64,000 bases of DNA, taken from Allobosea vaviloviae (GTDB taxonomy: Bacteria > Pseudomonadota > Alphaproteobacteria > Rhizobiales > Beijerinckiaceae). This document shows positions 27,738-36,662 of this stretch, one piece after another. The translations under genes were made by a program, and so were the position numbers. How positions within the stretch are numbered: position 1 is the stretch's first letter; every line of letters starts with the position of its first letter. Location: positions 186,001 to 250,000 of the forward strand of contig NZ_LGSZ01000022.1 in the NCBI RefSeq assembly GCF_001298265.1, given 5' to 3'. The notes under the pieces are model-generated. The model had not been told where the DNA came from. It worked only from the letters and a program-made list of their open reading frames with translations, and did not search any database.

Positions 27738-27814
27738 CGTCATTCTCGGGCGAAGCGAAGCGCAGACCCGAGAATCTCGTGCAAGAGATGCTCGGGTCAA
27801 GCCCGAGCATGACG
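27738..27814. repeat. Palindromic intergenic element, type B (copy 2, inverted)
   Basis: Reverse complement of the element at 18194-18273 with only a few differences over 77 bases. It lies between the convergent der and SDR genes, where a bidirectional terminator would be useful. Confidence 0.85.
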
Positions 27815-27822
27815 TCTGAGGC

Positions 27823-28563
27823 TCAGCCCGGCATCTGGGGCGTGAGCACCTTGCCCTTCGGGAAATCGAAGATCTTGCCGCTCTGCGCCCAGTCGGGCGA
27901 GGCGATCGCGACCAGATGCGGCGCAAGATCCTCCGGCGTCTTCAGCGTCAGCGGATCCTCGCCGGGCATCGCCTCGGCCCGCATGCGCGTCCGTAACGGC
28001 CCGGGATTGACCATCATGACCTTCAGCGGCGTCGTCGCAGTCTCCGCGGCGTAGGTGCGCCCCATCGCCTCGACAGCGGCCTTGGAGATCGAGTACGGCC
28101 CCCAATAGGCGAGGCATTTATGCGCCGCGCCCGAGGTCATCAGGATCACGCGGGCAGCGTCGGATGCCTGCAGCGCCGGCTCGACCGATTTCAGCAGACG
28201 CCAGTTGGCGGTGACGTTGGTGTCGAAGACCTTCGCCCATTCCTTCGGCGAGGCATGGGTCAGCGGCGAGAGCGGGCCGAGGATGCCGGCATTGGCCAGC
28301 AGGATGTCGAGCTTGCCCCAGCGCTGCATGAGCGCAGGCCCGAGCTTCTCGATCGCCGGCTCATCGCCGAGATCGAGCGGGACCAGCGTCGCCGTGCCGC
28401 CGATGGCACGGATCTCATCGTCGAGTTCCTCCAGCGCGCCGCTGGTGCGGGCGAGCGCAACGACATGGGCGCCGGCCTGTGCGAAAGCGAGCGCCGCCGC
28501 GCGGCCGATGCCGCGCGACGCGCCGGTGACGAGGGCGACGCGCCCGGAGAGAGGTTTGGTCAT
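27823..28563 (-). CDS. Short-chain dehydrogenase/reductase
   Basis: A 246-residue classical SDR. The cofactor motif TGASRGIG is at residues 13-20, NAG at 91-93 and catalytic Ser144, Tyr157 and Lys161 (YSISK) are all present. The second Rossmann strand (VVALARTSGALEEL) has an Arg at the position that often favours NADP. Substrate unknown. It is the last gene of the minus-strand purF-side cluster; a type C repeat separates it from purF. Confidence 0.9.
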   Translation of the reverse strand: MTKPLSGRVALVTGASRGIGRAAALAFAQAGAHVVALARTSGALEELDDEIRAIGGTATLVPLDLGDEPAIEKLGPALMQRWGKLDILLANAGILGPLSPLTHASPKEWAKVFDTNVTANWRLLKSVEPALQASDAARVILMTSGAAHKCLAYWGPYSISKAAVEAMGRTYAAETATTPLKVMMVNPGPLRTRMRAEAMPGEDPLTLKTPEDLAPHLVAIASPDWAQSGKIFDFPKGKVLTPQMPG

Positions 28564-28583
28564 GGTGATCTTTTCCAGATGAC

Positions 28584-28698
28584 GGTGTCATCCCGGACAA
28601 GTGGCAAAGCCGCGCCGATCCGGGATCCATTCCTGAAACTGACCGGACAGCGTTCCGGAATGGATTCCGGGTCTTCGCTTCGCTACGCCCGGAATAAC
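28584..28698. repeat. Palindromic intergenic element, type C (copy 2)
   Basis: A 115-base inverted repeat: GTGTCATCCCGGACAAG and CGGGATCCATTCC on the left, GGAATGGATTCCGGG and CGCCCGGAATAACC on the right. It occupies nearly the whole purF-SDR gap. Confidence 0.8.
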
Positions 28699-28720
28699 CT
28701 GAGCGTGAACCGGGATCGAC

Positions 28721-30208
28721 TCAGCCGGCCTCGGCCAGCAGGGAGATGCGCTGCTTGGCGCTCTCGCCGACGACGTCGGTCAGCGAGGTCGGATAATCGC
28801 CGGTGAAGCAGTGGTCGGTGAACTGCGGCCGGACGGGATCGCGCCGCTCATGGCCCATGGCGCGGTAGAGGCCCTCGACCGAAAGGAAGGCCAGCGAATC
28901 GGCGCCGACGAACTGGCGCATCTCCTCCAGCGTATGGGTGGCGGCCAGCAGCTTCTCCCGGTCGGGCGTATCGATGCCGTAATAGTCGGGATGGGTGATC
29001 GGCGGCGAGGAGATGCGGAAATGCACCTCCTTGGCGCCGGCCTCGCGCATCATCTTCACGATCTTGAGCGAGGTCGTGCCACGCACGATCGAATCGTCGA
29101 CCAACACGATGCTCTTGCCCTCGACGACCGAGCGGTTGGCCGAGTGCTTCAACCGCACGCCGAGCTCGCGGACCTTCTGCGTCGGCTCGATGAAGGTGCG
29201 GCCGACATAGTGGTTGCGGATGATGCCGAGTTCGAAGGGGATCCCGCTGGCCTGCGAGAAGCCGAGCGCGGCCGGCACGCCGGAATCCGGGACAGGCACG
29301 ATCACGTCGGCATTGGCCGGCGCCTCCAGCGAGAGCTGCGCGCCCATGCGCTTGCGGCGCTCATAGATGCTCTGGCCCTTCACAATCGAATCGGGACGGG
29401 CGAAATAGATGTATTCGAAAATGCAGGGCCGCTCGGCGACGGGCGGGAAGGGCTTATGGCTCTCGATGCCGCCTTCGGAGATCACGATGACCTCGCCGTT
29501 CTCGACCTCGCGGACGAACTTCGCTCCGATGATGTCGAGCGCGCAGGTCTCGGAGGTCAGGATCGGGCAGCCATCGAGCTCGCCCAGCACCAGCGGGCGG
29601 ATGCCGAGGGGGTCGCGCGCGCCGATCAGCTTCTTGTTGGTGATGCCGACGAAGGCGTAGGCGCCCTCGATCTGGCGGATCGCCTCGACGAAGCGTTCGA
29701 TGAAATGCGGCTTGCGGCTGCGCGCGACGAGATGCAGCAGCACCTCGGTGTCCGACGTCGACTGGTAGATCGCGCCGTCGCGCACGAGATTGCGCCGCAG
29801 GGTCAGCCCATTGGTCAAATTGCCGTTATGCGCGACGGCGAAGCCGCCGCCATGCAGTTCGGCGAACAGCGGCTGGACGTTGCGCAGGATCGTCTCGCCG
29901 GTGGTCGAATAGCGGACATGGCCGATCGCCTGCGTGCCCTTGAGCTTCTCGATCACCGAGACTTCCGAGAAGGCGTCGCCGACGAGGCCCAGTCGGCGCT
30001 CGGAATGGAAGCGCGTGCCGTCGAAACTGACGATGCCCGCCGCCTCCTGGCCGCGATGCTGGAGCGCATGCAGGCCGAGCGCGGTCAGAGCCGCGGCGTC
30101 CGAGTGGCCGAAGATGCCGAACACGCCGCATTCCTCCCGCAGCCGATCGGCGTTGGGATCGAAAGCGCCCTCGGTCTCGGCAGTCCCCGTCTCGAATTGC
30201 GAGATCAT
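28721..30208 (-). CDS. purF: Amidophosphoribosyltransferase
   Basis: A 495-residue first enzyme of purine synthesis (PRPP + glutamine to phosphoribosylamine). The glutaminase nucleophile is Cys27 in ECGVFGIFGH, preceded by a 26-residue propeptide that is removed in this family. HRGQEAAGIVSFDG and the PRPP loop SIVLVDDSIVRGTTS are conserved. Cysteines that would bind the 4Fe-4S cluster of the Bacillus type are not obvious. It lies downstream of cvpA, as in many proteobacteria. Confidence 0.95.
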   Translation of the reverse strand: MISQFETGTAETEGAFDPNADRLREECGVFGIFGHSDAAALTALGLHALQHRGQEAAGIVSFDGTRFHSERRLGLVGDAFSEVSVIEKLKGTQAIGHVRYSTTGETILRNVQPLFAELHGGGFAVAHNGNLTNGLTLRRNLVRDGAIYQSTSDTEVLLHLVARSRKPHFIERFVEAIRQIEGAYAFVGITNKKLIGARDPLGIRPLVLGELDGCPILTSETCALDIIGAKFVREVENGEVIVISEGGIESHKPFPPVAERPCIFEYIYFARPDSIVKGQSIYERRKRMGAQLSLEAPANADVIVPVPDSGVPAALGFSQASGIPFELGIIRNHYVGRTFIEPTQKVRELGVRLKHSANRSVVEGKSIVLVDDSIVRGTTSLKIVKMMREAGAKEVHFRISSPPITHPDYYGIDTPDREKLLAATHTLEEMRQFVGADSLAFLSVEGLYRAMGHERRDPVRPQFTDHCFTGDYPTSLTDVVGESAKQRISLLAEAG

Positions 30209-30285
30209 ATCAAGGCTCCATGCGCCTCTTGAAGAGCGCGGCTCGAAGGATAAAGCGGCTCGAAGAACAGGTTGTTACGCGAAGA

Positions 30286-30969
30286 TTATGGGCGAGTCGG
30301 GGCGGGCGCCGTCGGGCGCGTCGCGTCGATGGCGCGCTGCAGCGCCTGGCGGTCGGCAGCGTTGGGCACTTCGGTGCGGCGCTGCGGGTCGGCCGTCGGA
30401 TTTGTCGGCGCGCGAGGCTCCTCGGCAGGCGCCTCTGTCGGCTCCGCACCCGTCTTGGGCTTCAGCAAATTCTTGATGAAGTCGGCGTTGACGTCCTGGG
30501 GAAGCATGGTGATCAGCGACCGGCCCGTCTCCTCGAGCATCGGCTTGGCCTTGGCATCCTTGGCCCAACTCGGCATGTTCTTGTCGCCCATCAACGCCGC
30601 GAAGAAGAGATAGCCGATCACGGCGAGCAGGACGCCGCGCGCCGCACCGAAAACGAAGCCGAGCGTGCGGTCGAGCGCACCGATGCGCGAATCGAGCACG
30701 AAATCCGAGATCCGCGCCGTCACCAACGATACGACGATCAGCGTCACCAGGAAGAGCGAGGCGATCGAGGCGATCAGCGCGATCGTGTCGTTGGGAATGT
30801 ACTGCTTCAGAATCGGCAGCATCTGCGGGTGGAACACCCAGGCCACCGCAGCGGCCGCAGCCCAGGAGGCGATCGCGAGAACCTCGCGCGTCAGTCCGCG
30901 CACGGCGGCCAGCAATGCCGAGATCAGAACCACGCCGACGACGACGAGATCGAGAATGGTGACAGGCAT
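30286..30969 (-). CDS. cvpA: CvpA family membrane protein
   Basis: A 227-residue protein with four transmembrane helices in the first 125 residues (LDLVVVGVVLISALLAAVRG, then WAAAAAVAWVF, IASIASLFLVTLIVVSLV and AARGVLLAVIGYLFFAAL). The cytoplasmic tail is rich in Pro, Ala and Thr. The CvpA family is linked to colicin V export and envelope stress in enterics; its molecular function is unsettled. It lies between radA and purF in the usual order. Confidence 0.9.
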   Translation of the reverse strand: MPVTILDLVVVGVVLISALLAAVRGLTREVLAIASWAAAAAVAWVFHPQMLPILKQYIPNDTIALIASIASLFLVTLIVVSLVTARISDFVLDSRIGALDRTLGFVFGAARGVLLAVIGYLFFAALMGDKNMPSWAKDAKAKPMLEETGRSLITMLPQDVNADFIKNLLKPKTGAEPTEAPAEEPRAPTNPTADPQRRTEVPNAADRQALQRAIDATRPTAPAPTRP

Positions 30970-31076
30970 TGGTTGAGCCGCTTCTTTATGGTCTCGGAAT
31001 GGCCTGCCGCAGATGGGTCGACCGCATCGGCTTTGCTATACGCGCTCGGGGGCTCTGCGTCACTATTGCGAAGCCG

Positions 31077-32471
31077 TCATTTCACATCTCTGCGAGGCGC
31101 CCGGGACGCGATATCCGCAACGAGTTCCGTGACATGGCCGAAACGCCTCAGCTGCAGCCCGCCGCCGTCGCCGGCATCGGCGCCGCCCGACGGCATCAGG
31201 GCCGCCTCGAAACCGAGCTTGGAGGCCTCGCGCAGCCGCGCGCCGGCGACCGAAACCGGCCGGATCGCGCCCGAGAGCGCGATCTCGCCGAAATACACCG
31301 ATTCGGCCGGCAGGATCGCGCCCGTCAGCGAGGATACAAGCGCGGCTGCCACGGCGAGGTCGGCCGCCGGCTCGTTCACCCTCAGGCCGCCGGCGACGTT
31401 GAGATAGACATCGTGCTGTCCCAGCCGAAGGCCGCCATGCGTCTCCAGTACGGCCAGCACCATGGCGAGCCGGCTGTTCTCCCAGCCGACGACGGCGCGG
31501 CGCGGGGTGCCGAGCGATGTCGGCGCGACCAGCGCCTGGATCTCGACCAGAACCGGGCGCGTACCCTCGACGCCAGCGAAGACGGCCGCGCCCGGCGCCG
31601 CCTGGTCGCGTCCCGCGAGGAATAGCGCGGACGGATTGGTCACCTCCGACAGGCCCATGCCCGTCATCTCGAAGACGCCGATCTCGTCGGTCGCGCCGAA
31701 GCGGTTCTTCTGCCCGCGCAGGATGCGGAAGGCATGCGCCCCTTCGCCCTCGAAGGAGAGCACCGCATCGACCATGTGCTCGACCACGCGCGGTCCGGCG
31801 ATCTGGCCGTCCTTGGTGACATGGCCGACCAGGATCATGCAGGCGCCTGATGTCTTGGCGTAGCGAATCAGCGCCTGGGCGGAACCCCGCACCTGCGTCA
31901 CGGTGCCCGGCGCACTCTCGACCTCGCCCGACCACATCGTCTGGATCGAATCGATCACCACCAGGGCAGGGCGGGTGCCCTGGCCCAGAGTCGCGATGAT
32001 GTCCTCGACATTGGTCTCGGCCGCGAGGTCGACCGGGGCCTCGGCCAGCCCCATGCGCTCGGCGCGCAGGCGCACCTGGCCGGTCGATTCCTCGCCGGAG
32101 ACATAGACGACGCGGCGTCCCGACAGCGCCAGCGCAGCGCAGGCCTGCATCAGCAGGGTCGACTTGCCGATGCCCGGATTGCCGCCGATCAGCAGCACCG
32201 AGCCCGGCACGAAGCCGCCGCCGGTGACGCGGTCGAGCTCGCCGATGCCAGAGACGATGCGCGGCGCATCCTGTGTGTCGCCCTTGAGGCTCTCCAGCGC
32301 GAAGACGCGACCGCGCGGCTTTCCGCCGGAACTGCGCGCGCCGGGCACAGGCGCTGCCTGCGCCTCCTCGGAGAGCGATGACCAGGTCCCGCAGGAATCG
32401 CACTTGCCCTGCCAGCGATGATAGACCGCGCCGCAGGCTTGGCAGGTGTAGGTGGGACCGCGTTTGGCCAT
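31077..32471 (-). CDS. radA: DNA repair protein RadA
   Basis: A 464-residue RecA-like ATPase that helps branch migration in recombination. The N-terminal zinc finger is Cys10, Cys13, Cys24 and Cys27; Walker A GGNPGIGKST is at about 97-106; the family-specific KNRFG motif is in GQKNRFGATDEIG. The C-terminal Lon-like domain (VNEPAADLAVAAALVSSL) is complete. The gene follows alr after a palindromic repeat. Confidence 0.95.
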   Translation of the reverse strand: MAKRGPTYTCQACGAVYHRWQGKCDSCGTWSSLSEEAQAAPVPGARSSGGKPRGRVFALESLKGDTQDAPRIVSGIGELDRVTGGGFVPGSVLLIGGNPGIGKSTLLMQACAALALSGRRVVYVSGEESTGQVRLRAERMGLAEAPVDLAAETNVEDIIATLGQGTRPALVVIDSIQTMWSGEVESAPGTVTQVRGSAQALIRYAKTSGACMILVGHVTKDGQIAGPRVVEHMVDAVLSFEGEGAHAFRILRGQKNRFGATDEIGVFEMTGMGLSEVTNPSALFLAGRDQAAPGAAVFAGVEGTRPVLVEIQALVAPTSLGTPRRAVVGWENSRLAMVLAVLETHGGLRLGQHDVYLNVAGGLRVNEPAADLAVAAALVSSLTGAILPAESVYFGEIALSGAIRPVSVAGARLREASKLGFEAALMPSGGADAGDGGGLQLRRFGHVTELVADIASRAPRRDVK

Positions 32472-32481
32472 CAGCCGCTAC

Positions 32482-32615
32482 GCTGTCATTCCGGGGCGCG
32501 GCGCAGCCGCGAACCCGGAACCCACGACGGGACGCGACCGGCCGAGGGCACGATCGAGAGCGCTTGCCCAGTCGTGGGTTCCGGGTTCTTCGCTGTCGCG
32601 AAGCCCCGGAAAGAC
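32482..32615. repeat. Palindromic intergenic element, type C-like (copy 3)
   Basis: A 134-base inverted repeat: GCTGTCATTCCGGGGCG and CGAACCCGGAACCCACGAC on the left, GTCGTGGGTTCCGGG and CGAAGCCCCGGAAAGACAGC on the right, around a 45-base centre. It lies in the alr-radA gap. It is more diverged than the other type C copies. Confidence 0.8.
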
Positions 32616-32637
32616 AGCCGGGTCGCCTGTCCGCATC

Positions 32638-33771
32638 TCACAGCCCGACATAGCGACGGGTGTAGCGGCGGCCGAGATTGGTCAGGATTTCATAGCCGAT
32701 CGTCTTGGCGCCAGCGCCGACGGCTTCGAGGTCGAGCGAGCCGCCGATCAGCGTCACGGCCGCGCCGCGCTTGCAGGCTGCGGGGGCTGCGTCGGTGACA
32801 TCCACGATGATCAGATCCATCGAGACGGTCCCGACGAAGGGGCAGGACACCCCGTCGACCAGGGCAAAGCCGCCGGCCGTGCCCTCGGGCGCGCTGGCAT
32901 TGCGCGGATAGCCATCGGCATAGCCGAGGCAGATCGTCGCGAGCCGGCGACGCCCCTTGGCGGTCCAGCGGCCATTATAGCCGACCTGCATCCCTGCCTC
33001 GACGTCGCGCAGCTGGATGATCCGCGCCGTCAGCCCCACGACCGGCTTCATCGGATTGGGCTGCCCCGGTGTCGGATTTCCGCCATAGAGCGCATAGCCC
33101 GGCCGCGTCACCTGATAGGAGGGGCAGTCCTTCAGGAAATGGCCCGACGAATTCTTGATCGAGGCCGGGATGCCCGGCAGCGCCTCGACGATATGGGAGA
33201 AGGCCGCGATCTGGCGCGCATTGGCCGGATCGCCGACGTCCTCCGACGAGGCGAAATGCGTCATCACGAGGCCGATCCCTGCCGCCTCGATCGTGTCCTT
33301 GCGCTCGCGCGCCAGGCTCAGGCCCTCGCCCTGCCAAAGACCGAGTCGATTCATCGCCGTGTCGACATGCAGGGCGGCAGGGGCCACCGCCGCTCCGCCC
33401 TGGCGGAAACCCGCCCATTCCAGCAGTTCGTCATGAGATCCCAGAACGGGCGAAAGACGGTGCGCGGCATAGGCGTCGCACGTGCCCGGCAGAAGTCCGT
33501 TGAGCACATAGACGGTGGCATCGGGCGCGACGGCGCGGGTCCTGATGCCTTCCGAAACATGGGCGACGAAGAAGGTATCGCAGCCGCCCTGCGTCAGCGC
33601 CGAGACGGCGGGCTCGATGCCAATGCCATAGGCGTCGGCCTTGACCACAGCACCGGCGTGGCCCGTGCCCGCAAGCCCGCTCAACGCGCGCCAGTTCGAG
33701 ACCAGCGCGCCGAGATCGATCGTCAGCGTCGCGCCGGTCGTTTGGGAATCGGGCGTGTCGAAAGTCATCAT
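32638..33771 (-). CDS. alr: Alanine racemase
   Basis: A 377-residue PLP enzyme that makes D-alanine for peptidoglycan. The PLP lysine is Lys44 in VVKADAYGIG; the second-domain region CLGYADGYPRNAS and VSMDLIIVDVT is conserved. It acts in the cytoplasm. The ATG overlaps the dnaB stop (ATGA), so translation is coupled to the replicative helicase, an arrangement usual in this order. Confidence 0.95.
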   Translation of the reverse strand: MMTFDTPDSQTTGATLTIDLGALVSNWRALSGLAGTGHAGAVVKADAYGIGIEPAVSALTQGGCDTFFVAHVSEGIRTRAVAPDATVYVLNGLLPGTCDAYAAHRLSPVLGSHDELLEWAGFRQGGAAVAPAALHVDTAMNRLGLWQGEGLSLARERKDTIEAAGIGLVMTHFASSEDVGDPANARQIAAFSHIVEALPGIPASIKNSSGHFLKDCPSYQVTRPGYALYGGNPTPGQPNPMKPVVGLTARIIQLRDVEAGMQVGYNGRWTAKGRRRLATICLGYADGYPRNASAPEGTAGGFALVDGVSCPFVGTVSMDLIIVDVTDAAPAACKRGAAVTLIGGSLDLEAVGAGAKTIGYEILTNLGRRYTRRYVGL

Positions 33772-35255
33772 TCGCGGTCCGGAAGTCGCATTTCGTCAGC
33801 ACGGTCGGAGAAGCGCGTCACCTCCGCGTCGAACTGCAGGGCGATCGCGCCGGTGGGGCCATGGCGCTGCTTGCCGATGATGAGCTCCGCCACGCCATGG
33901 GCGGCCTCCATCTCGATCTGCCACTTGTTGTGGTCTTCGGTGCCGGGACGCGGCTCCTTGCCCTTGAGGTAGTACTCCTCGCGGTAGACGAACATCACGA
34001 CGTCGGCGTCCTGCTCGATCGAGCCCGATTCGCGCAGGTCCGAGAGCTGCGGTCGCTTGTCGTCGCGGCTCTCGACCTGACGCGAGAGCTGCGAGAGCGC
34101 GACGATCGGCACGGCCAGTTCCTTCGCCAGGGCCTTCAGGCTGGTGGTGATCTCCGTCAGCTCCTGCACGCGGTTCTGGCCGTTCTTGGCCGAGCCCGAA
34201 AGCAGCTGCAGGTAGTCGATGAACAGGACGTCGAGGCCCTTCTGGCGCTTCAACCGGCGGGCACGGGCGACCAGCTGGGCGATCGAGATGCCGCCGGTCT
34301 GGTCGATATAAAGCGGCAGCTTCTCGATCTGCGCCGCGACATCGGTCAGCCTGGCGAAATCGGCCTCGGTGATGCGGCCCTGCCTGATCTTGTAGGACGA
34401 GATGCCCGACTGCTCGGCGACGATACGCGTTGCGAGCTGGTCGGCCGACATTTCCAGCGAGAAGAAGGCGACGATTCCGCCATCGACGGTCTTGATCGTG
34501 CCGTCGGTCTGGCGTTCGCCGCGCCAGGCCTTGGCGATGTTGAAGGCGATGTTGGTGGCAAGCGAGGTCTTGCCCATGGCCGGGCGGCCGGCGAGCACGA
34601 TTAGGTCGGAGGATTGCAGGCCGCCCATCCGCTGGTCGAGGTCGCGCAGACCCGTCGAGACCCCCGACAGGCCGCCGGCGCGCTGATAGGCGTTGGCGGC
34701 CATTTCGATCGCGGTGAACAGCGCGCCGTCGAACTTCTGGAAACCGCCCTCGTAGCGGCCCTTCTCCGCGAGTTCGTAGAGCTTGCGTTCGGCTTCCTCG
34801 ATCTGCTCGCGCGGGGCGGCGTCGACCGGCGAATCATAGGCGACGTTGACCAGGTCCTCACCGACGCCGATCAACTGCCGGCGGATCGCGAGGTCATAGA
34901 CCGTGCGGCCGTAATCGCCCGCGTTGATGACGGTGGTCGCCTCCGCCGCGAGCCGGGCAAGGTACTGCGAGGCGGTGATGCCGCCCAGATCCATCTCGCC
35001 GACGAAGGTCTTGAGCGTAATCGGGGTCGCGATCTTGCCGGCCCGGATCAGGCTCGATGCCAGCTCGAAGACGCGCTGGTGGATCGGCTCGAAGAAATGA
35101 TCCGGCAGCAGGAAGTCGGAAACGCGATAGAAGGCGTCGTTATTGACCAGGATCGCGCCCAGCAGCGCCTGCTCGGCCTCGATGTTGTGAGGCTGGACCC
35201 GGTATTCGGCCTCGCGGGCTTCGAGACGGGTGACGAGGGCGGTTGCAGTGGCCAT
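33768..35255 (-). CDS. dnaB: Replicative DNA helicase DnaB
   Basis: A 495-residue hexameric helicase that unwinds DNA at the fork. The N-terminal primase-interacting domain starts at VQPHNIEAEQALLGAIL; Walker A GRPAMGKTS is at 223-231; FFSLEMSADQLATR and FIDYLQLLSGS are the RecA-fold motifs. There is no intein. The ATG at 35255 is preferred to an in-frame TTG 30 bases upstream, although no strong RBS is visible. Confidence 0.95.
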   Translation of the reverse strand: MATATALVTRLEAREAEYRVQPHNIEAEQALLGAILVNNDAFYRVSDFLLPDHFFEPIHQRVFELASSLIRAGKIATPITLKTFVGEMDLGGITASQYLARLAAEATTVINAGDYGRTVYDLAIRRQLIGVGEDLVNVAYDSPVDAAPREQIEEAERKLYELAEKGRYEGGFQKFDGALFTAIEMAANAYQRAGGLSGVSTGLRDLDQRMGGLQSSDLIVLAGRPAMGKTSLATNIAFNIAKAWRGERQTDGTIKTVDGGIVAFFSLEMSADQLATRIVAEQSGISSYKIRQGRITEADFARLTDVAAQIEKLPLYIDQTGGISIAQLVARARRLKRQKGLDVLFIDYLQLLSGSAKNGQNRVQELTEITTSLKALAKELAVPIVALSQLSRQVESRDDKRPQLSDLRESGSIEQDADVVMFVYREEYYLKGKEPRPGTEDHNKWQIEMEAAHGVAELIIGKQRHGPTGAIALQFDAEVTRFSDRADEMRLPDRE

Positions 35256-35345
35256 GGGGTTCGATAGGTCAGAATCCACCCGCAAAGAAACGGAAACAAA
35301 TCAAGAACAGCAGAATTAGCCGGAACTCTGCCCGCTGTCCACAGC

Positions 35346-35375
35346 TTCGGCCCCCATCACGCGTCGGGGGCCGAA
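35346..35375. terminator. Strong hairpin between bdhA-like gene and dnaB
   Basis: TTCGGCCCCC and GGGGGCCGAA, exact complements, flank a 10-base loop. It lies downstream of the dehydrogenase gene on the minus strand but has no T-run, so it may be a structured 5' leader of dnaB or a Rho-type stop rather than a classical terminator. Confidence 0.4.
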
Positions 35376-35409
35376 TCCTTGCTTGACGGCGCGGCCGGCG
35401 GTGCCGGCG

Positions 35410-36465
35410 TCAATGCGGCGGCTGGACCAGAATCTTGATGTGCTGCTTGTCCCGCACAAGCGCTTCGAAGCCCTGCGCTACGATGTCGTCGAGCGCGATA
35501 CGCTTTGTCACCAGCTTGTCGGCCTGGAAGAAGCCTTTGGTCATCAATGTCATGACCGCCGGGAAGATGTCGCGATAGGCGATGATGCCCCGGACCACGC
35601 GTTCTTTCAGCACCACGGTGTTGGGCTGGAAGGCGGCTTCCTTCTCCCAGATCGAGACGATGACGGTTTCGCCCTCGTAATGCGTGGACTCGATGCATTG
35701 CTGGAGCACTTTTGGTACGCCGGTGACCTCAAAGGCGACGTCCACGCCCCCGGCGCTCAACGCGCGCAGTTTGGCGACGGGTTCGTCCTGCGAGGGGTCC
35801 GTGACGGTCGTCGCCCCCAGTTCGAGCGCCTTGGCGCCGCGTTCTGCGGACAGTTCGACAACATGGATCACTGACGCCCCTGCGACACGCAGCGCCTCGA
35901 CCAGGAGCAGCCCGATCGGGCCCGCGCCGAAGACAGCCGCGGTACCGCCCGCCTTGAGGCTGCTGAGGCGCACCGCATGAAGCGCGACGGCGGCGGGCTC
36001 CACCAAGGCGCCCTGTTCGAACGACAAGCCTTCCGGCATGACATGGACCATGCGCTCATCGACGACGGTGTGGCAGGCGAAGCCGCCGCCGCCACCCGAC
36101 AGACCGTGAAAGCCCAGCTTGTCGCACAGATTGTATTTGCCCCTACGGCAGGCATCGCAGACGCCGCAGGCAAGGATCGGCTCGACGACGACGCGGTCTC
36201 CGGGCCGAATGCGCCTGACCTCCGGCCCGACCTCTACCACTTCGCCGGAGAACTCATGGCCCATCACGATGGGCGCGCGGTCATGGCTGAGCGGGTGCGG
36301 CTGGTCCACAGGGATGAAAATCGGGCCTGCGAGATATTCGTGCAGATCGCTGCCGCAGATCCCGGCCCACGCCACCTTGATCTTTACCTGGCCGGCCGAG
36401 GGGGTCGGTTCGGGCACCTGCTCCACGCGAATGTCGTGAGCCTTGTGCCAGCATGCGGCTTTCAT
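35410..36465 (-). CDS. Zinc-dependent alcohol dehydrogenase, 2,3-butanediol type
   Basis: A 351-residue medium-chain dehydrogenase. Catalytic zinc ligands Cys37 (AGICGSDLHEY), His70 and Glu71 (GHEFSGEV); structural zinc Cys100, 103, 106 and 114 (CGVCDACRRGKYNLC); NAD-binding FGAGPIGLLL. The sequence most resembles (R,R)-butanediol dehydrogenase, interconverting acetoin and 2,3-butanediol, but L-threonine or sorbitol dehydrogenase relatives cannot be excluded. It sits alone between rplI and dnaB, which are neighbours in many relatives, so it looks like an insertion. Confidence 0.88.
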   Translation of the reverse strand: MKAACWHKAHDIRVEQVPEPTPSAGQVKIKVAWAGICGSDLHEYLAGPIFIPVDQPHPLSHDRAPIVMGHEFSGEVVEVGPEVRRIRPGDRVVVEPILACGVCDACRRGKYNLCDKLGFHGLSGGGGGFACHTVVDERMVHVMPEGLSFEQGALVEPAAVALHAVRLSSLKAGGTAAVFGAGPIGLLLVEALRVAGASVIHVVELSAERGAKALELGATTVTDPSQDEPVAKLRALSAGGVDVAFEVTGVPKVLQQCIESTHYEGETVIVSIWEKEAAFQPNTVVLKERVVRGIIAYRDIFPAVMTLMTKGFFQADKLVTKRIALDDIVAQGFEALVRDKQHIKILVQPPH

Positions 36466-36602
36466 CGGCGTCGTTCCTTTTGTCGTCCCAGCGCCTCTTT
36501 CATAAGTGGGTCTCAGACATGCGCCTTGATCTCGCGCATAGAGGGATCAATTGCGGACAGCGCTGCTGGCTGCCCCAGCAGCGTGCAGGTGGCACGCCCA
36601 TC

Positions 36603-36634
36603 AAAAAAGGCGCCGCGATGGCTCGCGGCGCCTT
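36603..36634 (-). terminator. Rho-independent terminator of the rpsF-rplI operon
   Basis: On the minus strand, GGCGCCGCGA and TCGCGGCGCC pair around a short loop and are followed by TTTTTT. It lies 29 bases after the rplI stop, in the right place to end the rpsF-rpsR-DUF2232-rplI transcript. Confidence 0.9.
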
Positions 36635-36662
36635 CCAAACCGGCTGAAGAGCCCGGTTGATC

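Noticed and set aside
28811-30232. 473-codon plus-strand frame opposite purF
   Set aside because: Antisense to complete purF; no recognised domain.
32638-35255. alr-dnaB overlap as a novel fusion or unusual pairing
   Set aside because: The ATGA overlap is the normal arrangement in this order.
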